Shown piece after piece: positions 45,858 to 55,132 of a stretch of DNA of 64,000 bases. A program made the translations under genes and the position numbers. Source of the DNA: an uncultured Mycoplasmatota bacterium (GTDB lineage: Bacteria > Bacillota_I > Bacilli_A > RF39 > UBA660). Position 1 is the stretch's first letter, and each line of letters begins with the position of its first letter. The notes under the pieces were generated by a model. It did no database searches, was not told the origin of the DNA, and saw only the letters and a program-made list of their open reading frames with translations. Location of the stretch: contig UQSR01000002.1 in the NCBI GenBank assembly GCA_900543825.1, forward strand, positions 1 through 64,000, in the 5' to 3' direction.

Positions 45858-45892
45858 AAATAAAAATATATAATATTGTTGAAGGTGAAAAA

Positions 45893-47134
45893 ATGAGTAT
45901 AACAATAGTAGAAAATATAATTTTAAATATAATATTAGTGGTTTTTCCACTTTTAGTATACTTAGTCTTAGTAATATATAATGATAATACAAGTAAGAAA
46001 AATAATAGTAATTTAATGACAATAACATTAATAACATCACTTTATTTATGTATAAGATTTGGCTCCTTAGAGCCAAACACAAAAGTACTTTTATTCTGCA
46101 ATATACCAATAGTTATAGCCTATATGCAAAAGAAACCAATATTAGCAATTATGTTATCTTTAGCAAATATAATATATTGCTATTATATGTTTAATTCATT
46201 AATGATAATAATTATAATAAAGTATATATCTTACCTGATTCTATATTTATGTGCCAGAAAAAAGAATCTCAGTGTCAATGGTTTTATACTGTCTATAGCG
46301 GTAATTCAAGGTTTCTTTCTATCATTTGAATATTTTTTTAGAACAACAAACATAACAATAAACGATTTTATTGAATTAATGATATTAGTATTCGTATATT
46401 ACTTTGTAACATTTGCCATAGTTTATATATTTAGAGTTACTCAAAAAGTAGAGTCATTAAACAAGACAGTAAAACTTTTAGAAAAAGATAAAATGGTTAA
46501 AGATGGTTTGTTCAAATTAACTCACGAAATAAAAAATCCATTAGCGGTTTGTAAAGGATATTTAGATATGATAAATCTAGATAATAAAGAAAAAAGTAAT
46601 AAATATATATCTATTATGAAACAAGAAATAAACAGAAGCTTAAATATAATGTCCGACTTCATGGATTTCAACAAAATTAAAGTAGTAAAAGAACAAATAG
46701 AATTAAACCTTCTATTAGAAGATATATATGATTGTTTTAAAATAATAATAAAATCTAAAAATACAAATCTTATATATAATGATAGAGAGGGAGAAGAAAT
46801 ATATTTTCAGGGAGACTATGAAAGATTAAAACAAGTAATAATAAATTTATTAAAAAACAGTTTAGAATCAATTGAAGATAAAGGAAGAATAGAATTGTCC
46901 TCTAATATATATAAAAAACATTTAGATATAATAGTGGAAGATAATGGTATAGGAATGACCAAAGAAGAACTAGAAAAAGTAACAGAAATGTTTTATACAA
47001 CAAAACCAACCGGTAGTGGTTTAGGAGTAGCACTATCAAACGAAATAATAAAAGCTCATAATGGAGAATTAATATATACATCGGAAAAAAATAAAGGAAC
47101 AAAAGTAACAATAAGATTACCATACAATGGCTAA
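45893..47134 (+). CDS. Orphan sensor histidine kinase (KinB-like)
   Basis: A 413-residue membrane kinase. Six N-terminal helices (about 5-185) are followed by HisKA with KLTHEIKNPLAVCKGYL (phospho-His) and a HATPase domain with NLLKNSLESI, DNGIGM and GSGLGVALSNEI. There is no adjacent response regulator. By layout it resembles KinB-type sporulation phosphorelay kinases, and the upstream 0A boxes support that. GAAGGTG precedes the ATG. Confidence 0.75.
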   Translation: MSITIVENIILNIILVVFPLLVYLVLVIYNDNTSKKNNSNLMTITLITSLYLCIRFGSLEPNTKVLLFCNIPIVIAYMQKKPILAIMLSLANIIYCYYMFNSLMIIIIIKYISYLILYLCARKKNLSVNGFILSIAVIQGFFLSFEYFFRTTNITINDFIELMILVFVYYFVTFAIVYIFRVTQKVESLNKTVKLLEKDKMVKDGLFKLTHEIKNPLAVCKGYLDMINLDNKEKSNKYISIMKQEINRSLNIMSDFMDFNKIKVVKEQIELNLLLEDIYDCFKIIIKSKNTNLIYNDREGEEIYFQGDYERLKQVIINLLKNSLESIEDKGRIELSSNIYKKHLDIIVEDNGIGMTKEELEKVTEMFYTTKPTGSGLGVALSNEIIKAHNGELIYTSEKNKGTKVTIRLPYNG

Positions 47135-47190
47135 TCTTCTTTTATTTATAAATAATATCTGCTATAATATTTTATAGAAGGAGTTTAACT

Positions 47191-47457
47191 ATGGAAGATA
47201 TATTTATAAACAGACTACCAACTATAGATTTACATGGCTACGATACAGCATCAGCCAAAGTAGCTACCAATGATTTTATAAGTGATAATATAATTTTAAA
47301 AAAAGATAAAATAATAATAATACATGGTATAGGTACAGGCCTAGTAAGACAGGCAGTACACGAAGTTTTATCACAAAATAAATATGTATCAGAATACCAT
47401 ACATTAAACCTCAATAATGGTTGCACAATAGCATATTTAATTATTGACAACAAATAG
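47191..47457 (+). CDS. Stand-alone Smr domain protein
   Basis: An 88-residue Smr domain, as in the C-terminus of MutS2: DLHGYDTASAKVATNDFI, IIHGIGTGLVRQAVHEVL and a NNGCTIAYLII end. Smr domains are nucleases or nucleic-acid binders; here the usual GGxGAT is changed to NNGCT. There is no MutS2 part. GAAGGAG precedes the ATG. Confidence 0.8.
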   Translation: MEDIFINRLPTIDLHGYDTASAKVATNDFISDNIILKKDKIIIIHGIGTGLVRQAVHEVLSQNKYVSEYHTLNLNNGCTIAYLIIDNK

Positions 47458-47495
47458 TTAGTATGCTATAATAAGGGCAATTTTGGAAGGTATAT

Positions 47496-47615
47496 ATGCA
47501 CAAAAATAAAGATATAGTAGATTTAATTAATAATATAAATGATTTAATAAAAAGCATAATAATCATAGTACTATTAATAATCATATGCACTATAATATTT
47601 ATTGATAGCATATAA
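47496..47615 (+). CDS. 39-residue single-helix membrane peptide
   Basis: A short gene with GGAAGG five bases from its ATG: MHKNKDIVDLINNINDLIKS, then one helix IIIIVLLIIICTIIFIDSI. No family recognised. It lies between smr and the secreted protein at 47634, 18 bases before the latter's start, so it may be co-expressed with it. Confidence 0.55.
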   Translation: MHKNKDIVDLINNINDLIKSIIIIVLLIIICTIIFIDSI

Positions 47616-47633
47616 CCAATAGGGAGGTTTATT

Positions 47634-48821
47634 ATGGAAGATGAAAATAGAATAAATTGGTTAGGCCTATTTATTAAAATAGTAATCATATTTATATTCG
47701 CCTTAATCATCGTATGGTTAGTAGTAAAAATAATTGGTAGAAATAAATTATCTGATACATTTAAAAATAATATTAATAGTATGGAGTCTGTAGCGGTAGA
47801 ATACTTCAAAGGAGAAGATTTACCACTAAGTAAAGGACAAAGTAAAAAAATAACATTACAAGAGATGATAGATAAAAATCTAATATTATCAATAAATAAG
47901 GATGGTTCTAGTACTTGCGATACCAAAAATAGTTATTCAAAAATAACAAGACAAAAAGACAAGTATAAATTAGAAACAACACTAAAGTGTGGTAAAGAAA
48001 AAGATACAATTACAAGAGACTTTTCTCTAAAAGATTGTAAGAATTGTAATCAAAATACTTCCAATAATAGTAGCAAAGATACAAATAGCAATAAAAATAA
48101 TGATAATACTAATTCACAATCCGATACTAAAGTAAATGAATCAAAAGCCACTTCTGATAATAAGGCAAAAACTACATATTATGAATATGTAAAAGAAACA
48201 ACTACATATTCAAGCTGGGCAAGAGGAAATGTTACAGGAAATAATATAGAAAATAAATATGAATATTATGGAATAGCTAAAGATACATATTATACATTAG
48301 GATATGTTAAAGAAAGTGAAATAGGTAAAACAATTAATTATACAGTTAAATTAGATAAAGTACCAAATAATAAATACTATTTTACAACAATAGAAGATTC
48401 AAAATACTATACCGCAGCAGATGAAAGTAAATATACCACTGCTAATAATGTATCATTAGTTAAAAGAAAAAATGATAATAACAATAACATTTCAAAATAT
48501 TCTTTAGGAGAGTCAAACTTTACATATAAATTAGCACCATATTATAGAAAAGGCTCATATTATGTAGATATAACCATAGTGGTAAATAATACAACTGGCG
48601 TTTCATCATATAAAGATAGTAAATTAAATACAAATATTTATTATTTACCAATTAAATTAGATATAAAATTCGCTTCAAATGAAATAACAACTAACAAACC
48701 AAGTGGTGATTATGAAACAATAACATACTATAGATATGTTGGAAAAAATAAAGAAACAAAATGGTCTACAGAATCATCACTAGAAGGATATACAAAAACT
48801 GGAAATACTAAATCAGAATAA
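47634..48821 (+). CDS. Membrane-anchored extracellular protein, unknown
   Basis: A 395-residue protein with an N-terminal signal anchor (about 9-36) and an extracellular remainder. The first domain has four Cys in pairs (STCDTK, TLKCGK, KDCKNC), then an Asn/Ser/Thr/Lys-rich linker (about 140-175), then a Tyr-rich domain with two related segments (TYYEYVKETTTYSSWARG and TYYRYVGKNKETKWSTES). This resembles Firmicutes surface proteins but the role is unknown. GGGAGG precedes the ATG. Confidence 0.6.
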   Translation: MEDENRINWLGLFIKIVIIFIFALIIVWLVVKIIGRNKLSDTFKNNINSMESVAVEYFKGEDLPLSKGQSKKITLQEMIDKNLILSINKDGSSTCDTKNSYSKITRQKDKYKLETTLKCGKEKDTITRDFSLKDCKNCNQNTSNNSSKDTNSNKNNDNTNSQSDTKVNESKATSDNKAKTTYYEYVKETTTYSSWARGNVTGNNIENKYEYYGIAKDTYYTLGYVKESEIGKTINYTVKLDKVPNNKYYFTTIEDSKYYTAADESKYTTANNVSLVKRKNDNNNNISKYSLGESNFTYKLAPYYRKGSYYVDITIVVNNTTGVSSYKDSKLNTNIYYLPIKLDIKFASNEITTNKPSGDYETITYYRYVGKNKETKWSTESSLEGYTKTGNTKSE

Positions 48822-48823
48822 TA

Positions 48824-48853
48824 AAAAGGATTGCAAATAAATGCAATTCTTTT
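48824..48853. terminator. Bidirectional terminator, 47634 gene / clpP
   Basis: AAAAGGATTGCA and TGCAATTCTTTT form a 12-bp stem (one G-T) between convergent genes, with A and T tracts on both sides. Confidence 0.8.
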
Positions 48854-49424
48854 ATTTTAATATTTTATCAACAATACCATATTCTAAGGCTTCATCACTA
48901 TCCATAAAATAATCTCTTTCAGTGTCATTATTAATTATTTCTATATCCTTGCCGGTGGTATCCGCTAAAATATTATTAAGTTTTTTCTTAAGCTTTAATA
49001 TTCTTTCAGCGGCTATTTTAATTTCAGTCGCTTGCCCTTGAACACCACCTAAAGGTTGATGAATCATAACTTCAGCATTCGGAAGAATACATCTTTTTCC
49101 AGGATGCCCTGTTGTCAATAAGAAAGCCGCCATTGAAGCAGCCATACCAACACAAATTGTTGATACATCACTTTTAATAAAATTCATAGTATCATATATT
49201 GCCATACCAGCAGTAATACTACCTCCAGGAGAATTAATATAAAGACTAATATCATCATGATTAAGACTATCTAAATATAAAAGCTCTGCTACTACAGTAT
49301 TAGCGGTATTATCCGTAATCTCACCATTAAGAATAACAATTCTATCCTTTAATAGTCTAGAATAAATATCATAAGCTCTTTCTCCCATTTCATTCTTTTC
49401 AATAACAGTAGGAATTAAATTCAT
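48852..49424 (-). CDS. clpP: ATP-dependent Clp protease proteolytic subunit
   Basis: Serine protease core of ClpXP/ClpCP. The 190-residue protein has the catalytic triad in [11 protein letters not shown] (Ser), MIHQPLGG (His) and the DTERDYFM Asp, with [11 protein letters not shown] near the start. AGGTGATAAAA precedes the ATG. It is one of three minus-strand genes in the right arm. No CtsR-box repeat was clear upstream. Confidence 0.96.
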   Translation of the reverse strand: MNLIPTVIEKNEMGERAYDIYSRLLKDRIVILNGEITDNTANTVVAELLYLDSLNHDDISLYINSPGGSITAGMAIYDTMNFIKSDVSTICVGMAASMAAFLLTTGHPGKRCILPNAEVMIHQPLGGVQGQATEIKIAAERILKLKKKLNNILADTTGKDIEIINNDTERDYFMDSDEALEYGIVDKILK

Positions 49425-49536
49425 TTTTATCACCTACAAATAGTATAATATATTAACACCAATTTAATACATAAAAAAGAATGACAAAATAACTCATTTT
49501 ATGATATAATATTATATAAAGAATAAGGAGGAATAT

Positions 49537-51189
49537 ATGGAAAATATAATATTAACCTTAGATAATGGAAAAAAGAAAGAATTCGTAAAAGGCATAAAAC
49601 TAAAAGAAGTAATAAATCTATTGAAAGAAGAATATCCTAATGATATTATCTCCGCTAAATATAACAGTAGTATTATAAACTATGAAGATACAATCAATAA
49701 AAGTGGAACATTATCACTATATGATATCAATACAAAACAAGGAAATAAAATATATGAAAGAGGACTATTATATCTATTTGAAGTGTCTGCTTTAGAAGTA
49801 TTAGGAAAAGATACAAAAATAATAGTAAAATACTCATTAGACAAAGGAATATTTTGTAAAATAGATAAAAACATAAACACTACTGATATAACAAATATTA
49901 AAAAAATAATGAAAGATAAAGTAAAAGCTTCTCTACCGTTTACCAAAATAGAAACAACTAGAAATGAAGCCATAGAGTATTTTAAAAGTATAAAAAGAGA
50001 AGATAAAGTAAGAAATTTATTTTATAATATTTCAGAGTTTGTAACATTATATAAATTAGAAGATACATATAATTATATAATAGGAGATTTACCTAATAAC
50101 ACCTCTGTATTAAAATACTTTGACTTATCATTAATAGAAGGAAAAGGAATAGTAGTAAGATTCCCATCAATATATGATAATTCAAAAGTATTAAAGTATA
50201 CTCATCACGATAATTATTTTAATAGTTTAGAAGAATATTCAGAGTGGGGTAATAAATTAAATATAAACAACTTAGGAGAACTAAATGATTACATATCAAA
50301 TAGTAATAGTGGTAACTTAATTCAATTATCAGAAATAATGCAAGACTATAAATTATTAAATATAGCGGAGGAAATAGTATTAAATAAAGATGACTATAAG
50401 GTAATATTATTATCGGGACCATCAAGCTCAGGAAAAACAACAACCTCAATGAAATTATCTTTATATTTAAAGAGTTTAGGATTAAACCCAACTCATTTAT
50501 CTATGGATGATTATTTTTTAGAAAGAGATGAAACACCATTAGGACCAAATGGTAAGCCAGATTTTGAATCACTAAATGCCTTAGATATTAAACTATTTGA
50601 TAGTCAAATAAGCAAACTACTAAAAGGAACAAAAGTAACAGTACCAACATTTAACTTTATAAGTGGAAAAAAAGAATATAAAAGAACTATTCAAATGCAA
50701 AAAAATGATATTCTAATTATTGAGGGATTACATGCTTTAAACGAAAATATATTAAAAAATATTCCTAAAAAAAATAAATTTAAAGTATATATAAGCCCAT
50801 TAACATATTTAAATATAGATGATGATAATAGAATAAGTATGACAGATTTAAGATTATTAAGAAGAATAGTACGAGATAATAGAACTAGAGGATATTCTCC
50901 ATCAACTACATTAAATAATTGGGAAGATGTAAGAAAAGGTGAAGAAAAATACGTATTCCCATATCAAGATAATGCTAATGTTATGTTTAACACTAGTTTA
51001 GCCTATGAATTAGGAGTTCTAAAAACATATGTAGAACCACTACTATATACAGTAAAAGCAGATGATCCAGAATATTTAACTGCCAGAAGGTTATTAGAAT
51101 TATTAAAATGTGTTCTACCGATATCAAGTGAATCAGTACCACAAATATCAATAATAAGAGAGTTTATTGGAGGAAGCTATTTTGAATAA
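49537..51189 (+). CDS. TGS-domain uridine kinase-like protein
   Basis: A 550-residue protein with an N-terminal TGS-like domain, a tRNA-synthetase-editing-like middle region, and a C-terminal phosphoribulokinase/uridine kinase domain: P-loop LLSGPSSSGKTTTSMKL (about 290-306), STDDYFxxR-type LSMDDYFLERDETPLG and IIEGLHALN. This large nucleoside-kinase family occurs in Firmicutes and Bacteroides; the substrate may be uridine or another nucleoside. AAGGAGG precedes the ATG. Confidence 0.85.
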   Translation: MENIILTLDNGKKKEFVKGIKLKEVINLLKEEYPNDIISAKYNSSIINYEDTINKSGTLSLYDINTKQGNKIYERGLLYLFEVSALEVLGKDTKIIVKYSLDKGIFCKIDKNINTTDITNIKKIMKDKVKASLPFTKIETTRNEAIEYFKSIKREDKVRNLFYNISEFVTLYKLEDTYNYIIGDLPNNTSVLKYFDLSLIEGKGIVVRFPSIYDNSKVLKYTHHDNYFNSLEEYSEWGNKLNINNLGELNDYISNSNSGNLIQLSEIMQDYKLLNIAEEIVLNKDDYKVILLSGPSSSGKTTTSMKLSLYLKSLGLNPTHLSMDDYFLERDETPLGPNGKPDFESLNALDIKLFDSQISKLLKGTKVTVPTFNFISGKKEYKRTIQMQKNDILIIEGLHALNENILKNIPKKNKFKVYISPLTYLNIDDDNRISMTDLRLLRRIVRDNRTRGYSPSTTLNNWEDVRKGEEKYVFPYQDNANVMFNTSLAYELGVLKTYVEPLLYTVKADDPEYLTARRLLELLKCVLPISSESVPQISIIREFIGGSYFE

Positions 51190-51245
51190 ATAAATCAAAG
51201 AGTATATAAGAAAAACAAAAACATATATATTAATAGGTGTATATA

Positions 51246-51905
51246 ATGAATAAATATAAACTATTAATACTAATATGTTTTTTTCTTTTAACAATATCTT
51301 TACCTAATGTAACAGCCTCCATTAATAATTTAAATTTATTAGGCAAAATAATTGTATTAGATGCAGGTCATGGCGGTACTGATTCCGGAGCAAAAAATGG
51401 TAAAATAGTAGAAAAAGAATTAAATTTATTATTGGTAAAAAAATTAGAAAAAGAATTAATATCACGTGGAGCTACAGTATATTTAACTAGAGAAGAAGAT
51501 AATGATCTATCAGCAAGAACATCAGAGAGAAAAAGAAGTGACTTATATAATAGAGCCAAATATATAAACACCATAAAACCCAATATGTACATATCAATTC
51601 ATTTAAATGCTACTACTTCATCATCATGGAAAGGTCTCCAAGTATTTTATAATAAAAATAACGAGGAAAACAAAGTTATTGCCGAAACAATAACAAATAA
51701 TTTAAAGAACAATATAAATAACATTAGAGAAGTCAAAGAAGAAAATAAATACTATATGTATAAATATATAAAATATCCAGGAGTTCTAATAGAAGCAGGA
51801 TTTATATCTAATCCTGATGAGAATTATTTATTAAGACAAGAAGAGTATCAAAACAAGTTAATCATTTTAATAGCGGACGCAATTGAAAAATATTATCAAA
51901 AGTAA
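51246..51905 (+). CDS. cwlD: N-acetylmuramoyl-L-alanine amidase (CwlD-like)
   Basis: A 219-residue Amidase_3 enzyme with a signal peptide (KLLILICFFLLTISLPNVTA). Zinc ligands: DAGHGGTDSG (His), EKELN (Glu), SIHLNA (His), and catalytic Glu in LIEAGFISN. Length and single-domain layout match CwlD, which makes muramic-delta-lactam in spore cortex. The start at 51246 follows AGGTG. This supports the sporulation assignment. Confidence 0.85.
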   Translation: MNKYKLLILICFFLLTISLPNVTASINNLNLLGKIIVLDAGHGGTDSGAKNGKIVEKELNLLLVKKLEKELISRGATVYLTREEDNDLSARTSERKRSDLYNRAKYINTIKPNMYISIHLNATTSSSWKGLQVFYNKNNEENKVIAETITNNLKNNINNIREVKEENKYYMYKYIKYPGVLIEAGFISNPDENYLLRQEEYQNKLIILIADAIEKYYQK

Positions 51906-51959
51906 CAAAAATACTTTTCAAAAAACCAAAAAAAGTATATACTTATAATAGGTGATGGT

Positions 51960-52316
51960 ATGCAAAAAATATATCTAATATATGATGAATATAATCCACC
52001 GGTTGAATGTGATTATGGATTTATAAAAGAGATGATATACTTAGGCTTTTTATATCCACTAAAAAAAAGAAATTATAAAATGTTTTATATCATGCTATTA
52101 ACCGAAGTAGCAGTATCATCATTAATAATGGCTTTTATACCATTCAAAGTGGGAATCATAACATGTATACTAATGCTACTTTTAACTAACATATTATTCG
52201 CAGGAAACTATAATATGATAGTAATAGAAGAACTATTAAAAGAAGGTTATATTCCAATGGATCATAACTCTTCAGAACTATTAATAAAAAAAGGAATATA
52301 TTTTAAATTACAATAA
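51960..52316 (+). CDS. DUF2628-like two-helix membrane protein
   Basis: A 118-residue protein with a short polar N-terminus, two helices (about 45-80) and a soluble tail GNYNMIVIEELLKEGYIPMDHNS. The FLYPLKKRNY segment before the helices and NYNMI..LLKEGY after them resemble DUF2628-type proteins, but the match is weak. Function unknown. AGGTGATGGT precedes the ATG. Confidence 0.45.
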   Translation: MQKIYLIYDEYNPPVECDYGFIKEMIYLGFLYPLKKRNYKMFYIMLLTEVAVSSLIMAFIPFKVGIITCILMLLLTNILFAGNYNMIVIEELLKEGYIPMDHNSSELLIKKGIYFKLQ

Positions 52317-52340
52317 TTTAACTATTTTCTATATTTATAC

Positions 52341-52370
52341 CTTAATTATCCCATAATTAAGTAATATAAT
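52341..52370 (+). promoter_or_regulatory. Promoter with a 9-bp palindrome, upstream of the Abi gene
   Basis: CTTAATTAT-CCC-ATAATTAAG (52341-52361) is a perfect palindrome overlapping the region between a weak -35 and TATAAT at 52365. It sits where an autorepressor would block transcription; with no T-run it is not a terminator. Confidence 0.45.
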
Positions 52371-52430
52371 GAACATGAGAAAGCAAGGTGAATATAGAAG
52401 TATATAAAAGAATAATAGGTGTGTGAACTA

Positions 52431-53357
52431 ATGGAAAAAATATTTAAAACAATAAATGAACAAGTAGAAATATTAAAAGATAAAGGTTTAATTATCGAAG
52501 ATGAACTAGAAGCAAAAGAAATACTATTAAGAGAAAACTATTTCTTTATTATGGGTTATCGACATCTTTTTATGTCACGTAACAACAAAAGCAAATTCAT
52601 TTCCGGAACGACCTTTAATGAGGTATATGCTTTATTTGAATTTGATAGAAATTTTAGGAATATAATATTTAAAAATGCTTTAGTTATAGAAAATCAATTA
52701 AAATCCGTAATATCATATCAATTATCAAAGAAATATGGTTATCGTGAAAAAGATTATCTAAATCCCAAAAACTTTACTCAAGACCATGATAAGATAAAAA
52801 GAGTACATGATTTAATAAATAAAATGAAAAGACAAATTAGAATAAATGCATCAAGTCATAATGCCACTATTCACTATATGAATAATTATGGATATATACC
52901 ATTATGGGTATTAGTAAAAGTATTATCCTTTGGTATTGTTTGTGAATTATTTACCATATTAAAAAAAGAGGATCAAATAGAAGTAGCGGACATCTTTGGT
53001 ACAACACCAGAAGTATTACAAGATATATTAATAATTTTATCAAACTATCGTAATCTATGTGCTCATGAAGATATAGTCTTTGAACATAGAACAGAAAGAG
53101 TAATACCAGATACCAAGTATCATGAAGAAATGAACATACCTAAAATGGATGGAGAATACATATATGGAAAGAATGATTTATTCGCAGTAATAATAATATT
53201 CAAAATATTATTAAATGAGAAAAACTTTAGATTAATGATGAAAGAAATAGAATATGAAATAGAATTATTAGATGGTAAAGTAGATACTATTGAAATAGAT
53301 AGAGTACTAGATCGAATGGGATTCCCAGAAGATTATATGAATATAATAGGTAGGTGA
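52431..53357 (+). CDS. Abi_2 / AbiF-type HEPN protein
   Basis: A 308-residue Abi_2-family protein. The family opening (ILKDKGLIIEDELEAKEILLRENYFFIMGYRHLF) and the HEPN active-site motif NYRNLCAHEDIV (RxxxxH) are present. Such proteins abort phage infection or act as RNA-targeting toxins. No protein antitoxin is adjacent; a palindromic promoter lies upstream. The start at 52431 is nine bases from AGGTG. Confidence 0.85.
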   Translation: MEKIFKTINEQVEILKDKGLIIEDELEAKEILLRENYFFIMGYRHLFMSRNNKSKFISGTTFNEVYALFEFDRNFRNIIFKNALVIENQLKSVISYQLSKKYGYREKDYLNPKNFTQDHDKIKRVHDLINKMKRQIRINASSHNATIHYMNNYGYIPLWVLVKVLSFGIVCELFTILKKEDQIEVADIFGTTPEVLQDILIILSNYRNLCAHEDIVFEHRTERVIPDTKYHEEMNIPKMDGEYIYGKNDLFAVIIIFKILLNEKNFRLMMKEIEYEIELLDGKVDTIEIDRVLDRMGFPEDYMNIIGR

Positions 53358-53362
53358 TAATA

Positions 53363-54475
53363 ATGACAAAGAAAAATAATAAAATAATAATTCCATTACT
53401 AGTTTTTCTAGCATTTATATTAGGAGCTTCGTGGTCATACCTAGTAATAAATCAATTAAATAAAGGCACAGTAACCACTAGTGGAAGTGGTGGTAGTTAT
53501 ACTATAAATGAAAATAGTATTTCTGGAGCAGTAGATAAAATATATGGTGCTACTGTAACAGTACAAACGTACAAAAATGGATCAGCAGTATCAACAGGTA
53601 CAGGATTCGTATATAAAAAAGAAGGCTCAACAGCCTATATTATGACTAATAATCATGTTATAGCAGGAGGAGATTCTGCTAAAGTAGTATTTAGTGATGG
53701 TACATCAGCAGATACAAAAATATTAGGTGGTGAGACATATGCAGATATAGCAGTACTTACAGTGTCAGCAGCTAGTATTAAGCAAGTTGCAACATTAGGA
53801 AGTACTAAAGACATAAAATTAGGAGATACAACTTTTGCAGTAGGAGCTCCACTTGGTGATACCTATAGTGGCACAGTAACAAAGGGAATACTTTCAGGGA
53901 AAGATCGTTTAGTAGCAGTATCATTTTCTGGTACAACTTCAGACTATTATATGAAAGTATTACAAACAGATGCTGCTTTAAATCCAGGTAATAGTGGAGG
54001 ACCATTATGTAACGTTAATGGAGAAGTAATTGGTGTAAATTCATTAAAATTAACCCAAGAAAGTACAACAACAAGTAAATATAGTGTAGAAGGTATGGGC
54101 TTTGCTATTCCTATAGAAGATGCATTATCCTATGCTGGTATTATAGAGTCAGGTAAATCTGTATCAAGACCATATTTAGGAGTAAGTATGCTTGATATAA
54201 CAGATAGTTACTATTTATGGCAGGCAGGTATAAAAGTACCAAAAGATATTACCGAAGGAGTAGCAGTATTAGAAGTAGTATCATCTTCTCCAGCAGCCAA
54301 AGCAGGTTTAGAAAAAGGTGATATCATAATAAAAATTGAAGATGAAAAGATATCTTCAGTAGCTAAATTAAGATATGAATTATATAAACATAATCCAGGA
54401 GATACAATTAAAGTAACATATAATAGAGATGGAAAAGAAAATACTGCTGAGGTAACCTTAGAAGAATCAAAATAA
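53363..54475 (+). CDS. htrA: HtrA-like serine protease with PDZ domain
   Basis: A 370-residue membrane-anchored quality-control protease: an N-terminal helix (about 10-27), a Gly/Ser linker, a trypsin-like domain with NNHVIAG (His), YADIAVL (Asp) and NPGNSGGPL (Ser), and a PDZ domain (about 275-365) with ASSSPAAKAGLEKGDIIIKI-type sequence. The start at 53363 follows AGGTG and overlaps no other gene. It ends in a terminator. Confidence 0.95.
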   Translation: MTKKNNKIIIPLLVFLAFILGASWSYLVINQLNKGTVTTSGSGGSYTINENSISGAVDKIYGATVTVQTYKNGSAVSTGTGFVYKKEGSTAYIMTNNHVIAGGDSAKVVFSDGTSADTKILGGETYADIAVLTVSAASIKQVATLGSTKDIKLGDTTFAVGAPLGDTYSGTVTKGILSGKDRLVAVSFSGTTSDYYMKVLQTDAALNPGNSGGPLCNVNGEVIGVNSLKLTQESTTTSKYSVEGMGFAIPIEDALSYAGIIESGKSVSRPYLGVSMLDITDSYYLWQAGIKVPKDITEGVAVLEVVSSSPAAKAGLEKGDIIIKIEDEKISSVAKLRYELYKHNPGDTIKVTYNRDGKENTAEVTLEESK

Positions 54476-54500
54476 TCTAGATTAATTCTAGATTTTTTCT
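54474..54500 (+). terminator. Terminator of htrA
   Basis: AATCTAGA-TTAAT-TCTAGATT followed by TTTTTC. Confidence 0.8.
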
Positions 54501-54505
54501 TTTAT

Positions 54506-54573
54506 CCACTCGAGCCTTCTAAAACAGAAGTCTTTCGTGGTGTCAAAAAGCCATATATATCTGTCTTTTTGAC
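54506..54573 (+). repeat. Hairpin-family repeat, locus E (two hairpins, enlarged loops)
   Basis: GTCAAAAAG/CTTTTTGAC closes a 14-base loop that starts CC and ends GT (54542-54573). Before it, an imperfect stem (54506-54540) ends G-CC and GT-C around an extra inner stem TTCT/AGAA. The CC...GT closure is as in the other four loci, but the loops are longer. It lies between the htrA terminator and tsaE. Confidence 0.6.
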
Positions 54574-54682
54574 AAACAATCCTCCAATTATAAACAAAAT
54601 AATAATGTAAAAAAGACTATAAAACTATTGTATTTTATCCGTAATATTTGTTATAATAAAAGAGAAAAAGAAAGGTGATAAA

Positions 54683-55132
54683 ATGGATGGATATAAAATA
54701 ACAGTACGCAGTGAAAAAGAAACTATTGCTGTGGCTCAAAATATAGAATCAGAAAAATTTCCAAACATGGTAATATGTTTGAATGGAGATCTAGGTAGCG
54801 GTAAAACAGTTTTTTCAAAAGGTTTTGCACAAGCTATGGGTATTGATGATGTAACATCACCAACATTTACAATAATAAAAGAATATATAGGAGAACTACC
54901 ACTATATCATATGGATGTATATCGTTTAGAAGATTCAAACGAAAATATAGGTATAGAAGAATATTTTGATAAAGGCGGCGTAACCATAATAGAATGGGCT
55001 GATATTATAAAAGATATTCTTCCAGAAGAAAGATTGGATATAACTTTCAAAATAGTTGGAGAAAATTCAAGAGTAATGGTATTAACACCACATGGTGAAA
55101 AATATGTAAATATTTGTGAGGTTGTAATATGA
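54683..55132 (+). CDS. tsaE: tRNA t6A synthesis ATPase TsaE
   Basis: P-loop ATPase that drives turnover of the TsaBD complex making N6-threonylcarbamoyl-A37. The 149-residue protein has GDLGSGKTVFSKG (Walker A), TSPTFTIIKEY and the EWAD motif. AAAGGTGATAAA precedes the ATG. It heads the tsaE-tsaB-rimI-tsaD operon with overlapping ends. Confidence 0.95.
   Translation: MDGYKITVRSEKETIAVAQNIESEKFPNMVICLNGDLGSGKTVFSKGFAQAMGIDDVTSPTFTIIKEYIGELPLYHMDVYRLEDSNENIGIEEYFDKGGVTIIEWADIIKDILPEERLDITFKIVGENSRVMVLTPHGEKYVNICEVVI

Noticed and set aside
52372..52410. Short leader-peptide reading frame before the Abi gene
   Set aside because: Twelve codons, no ribosome binding site, no recognisable content.
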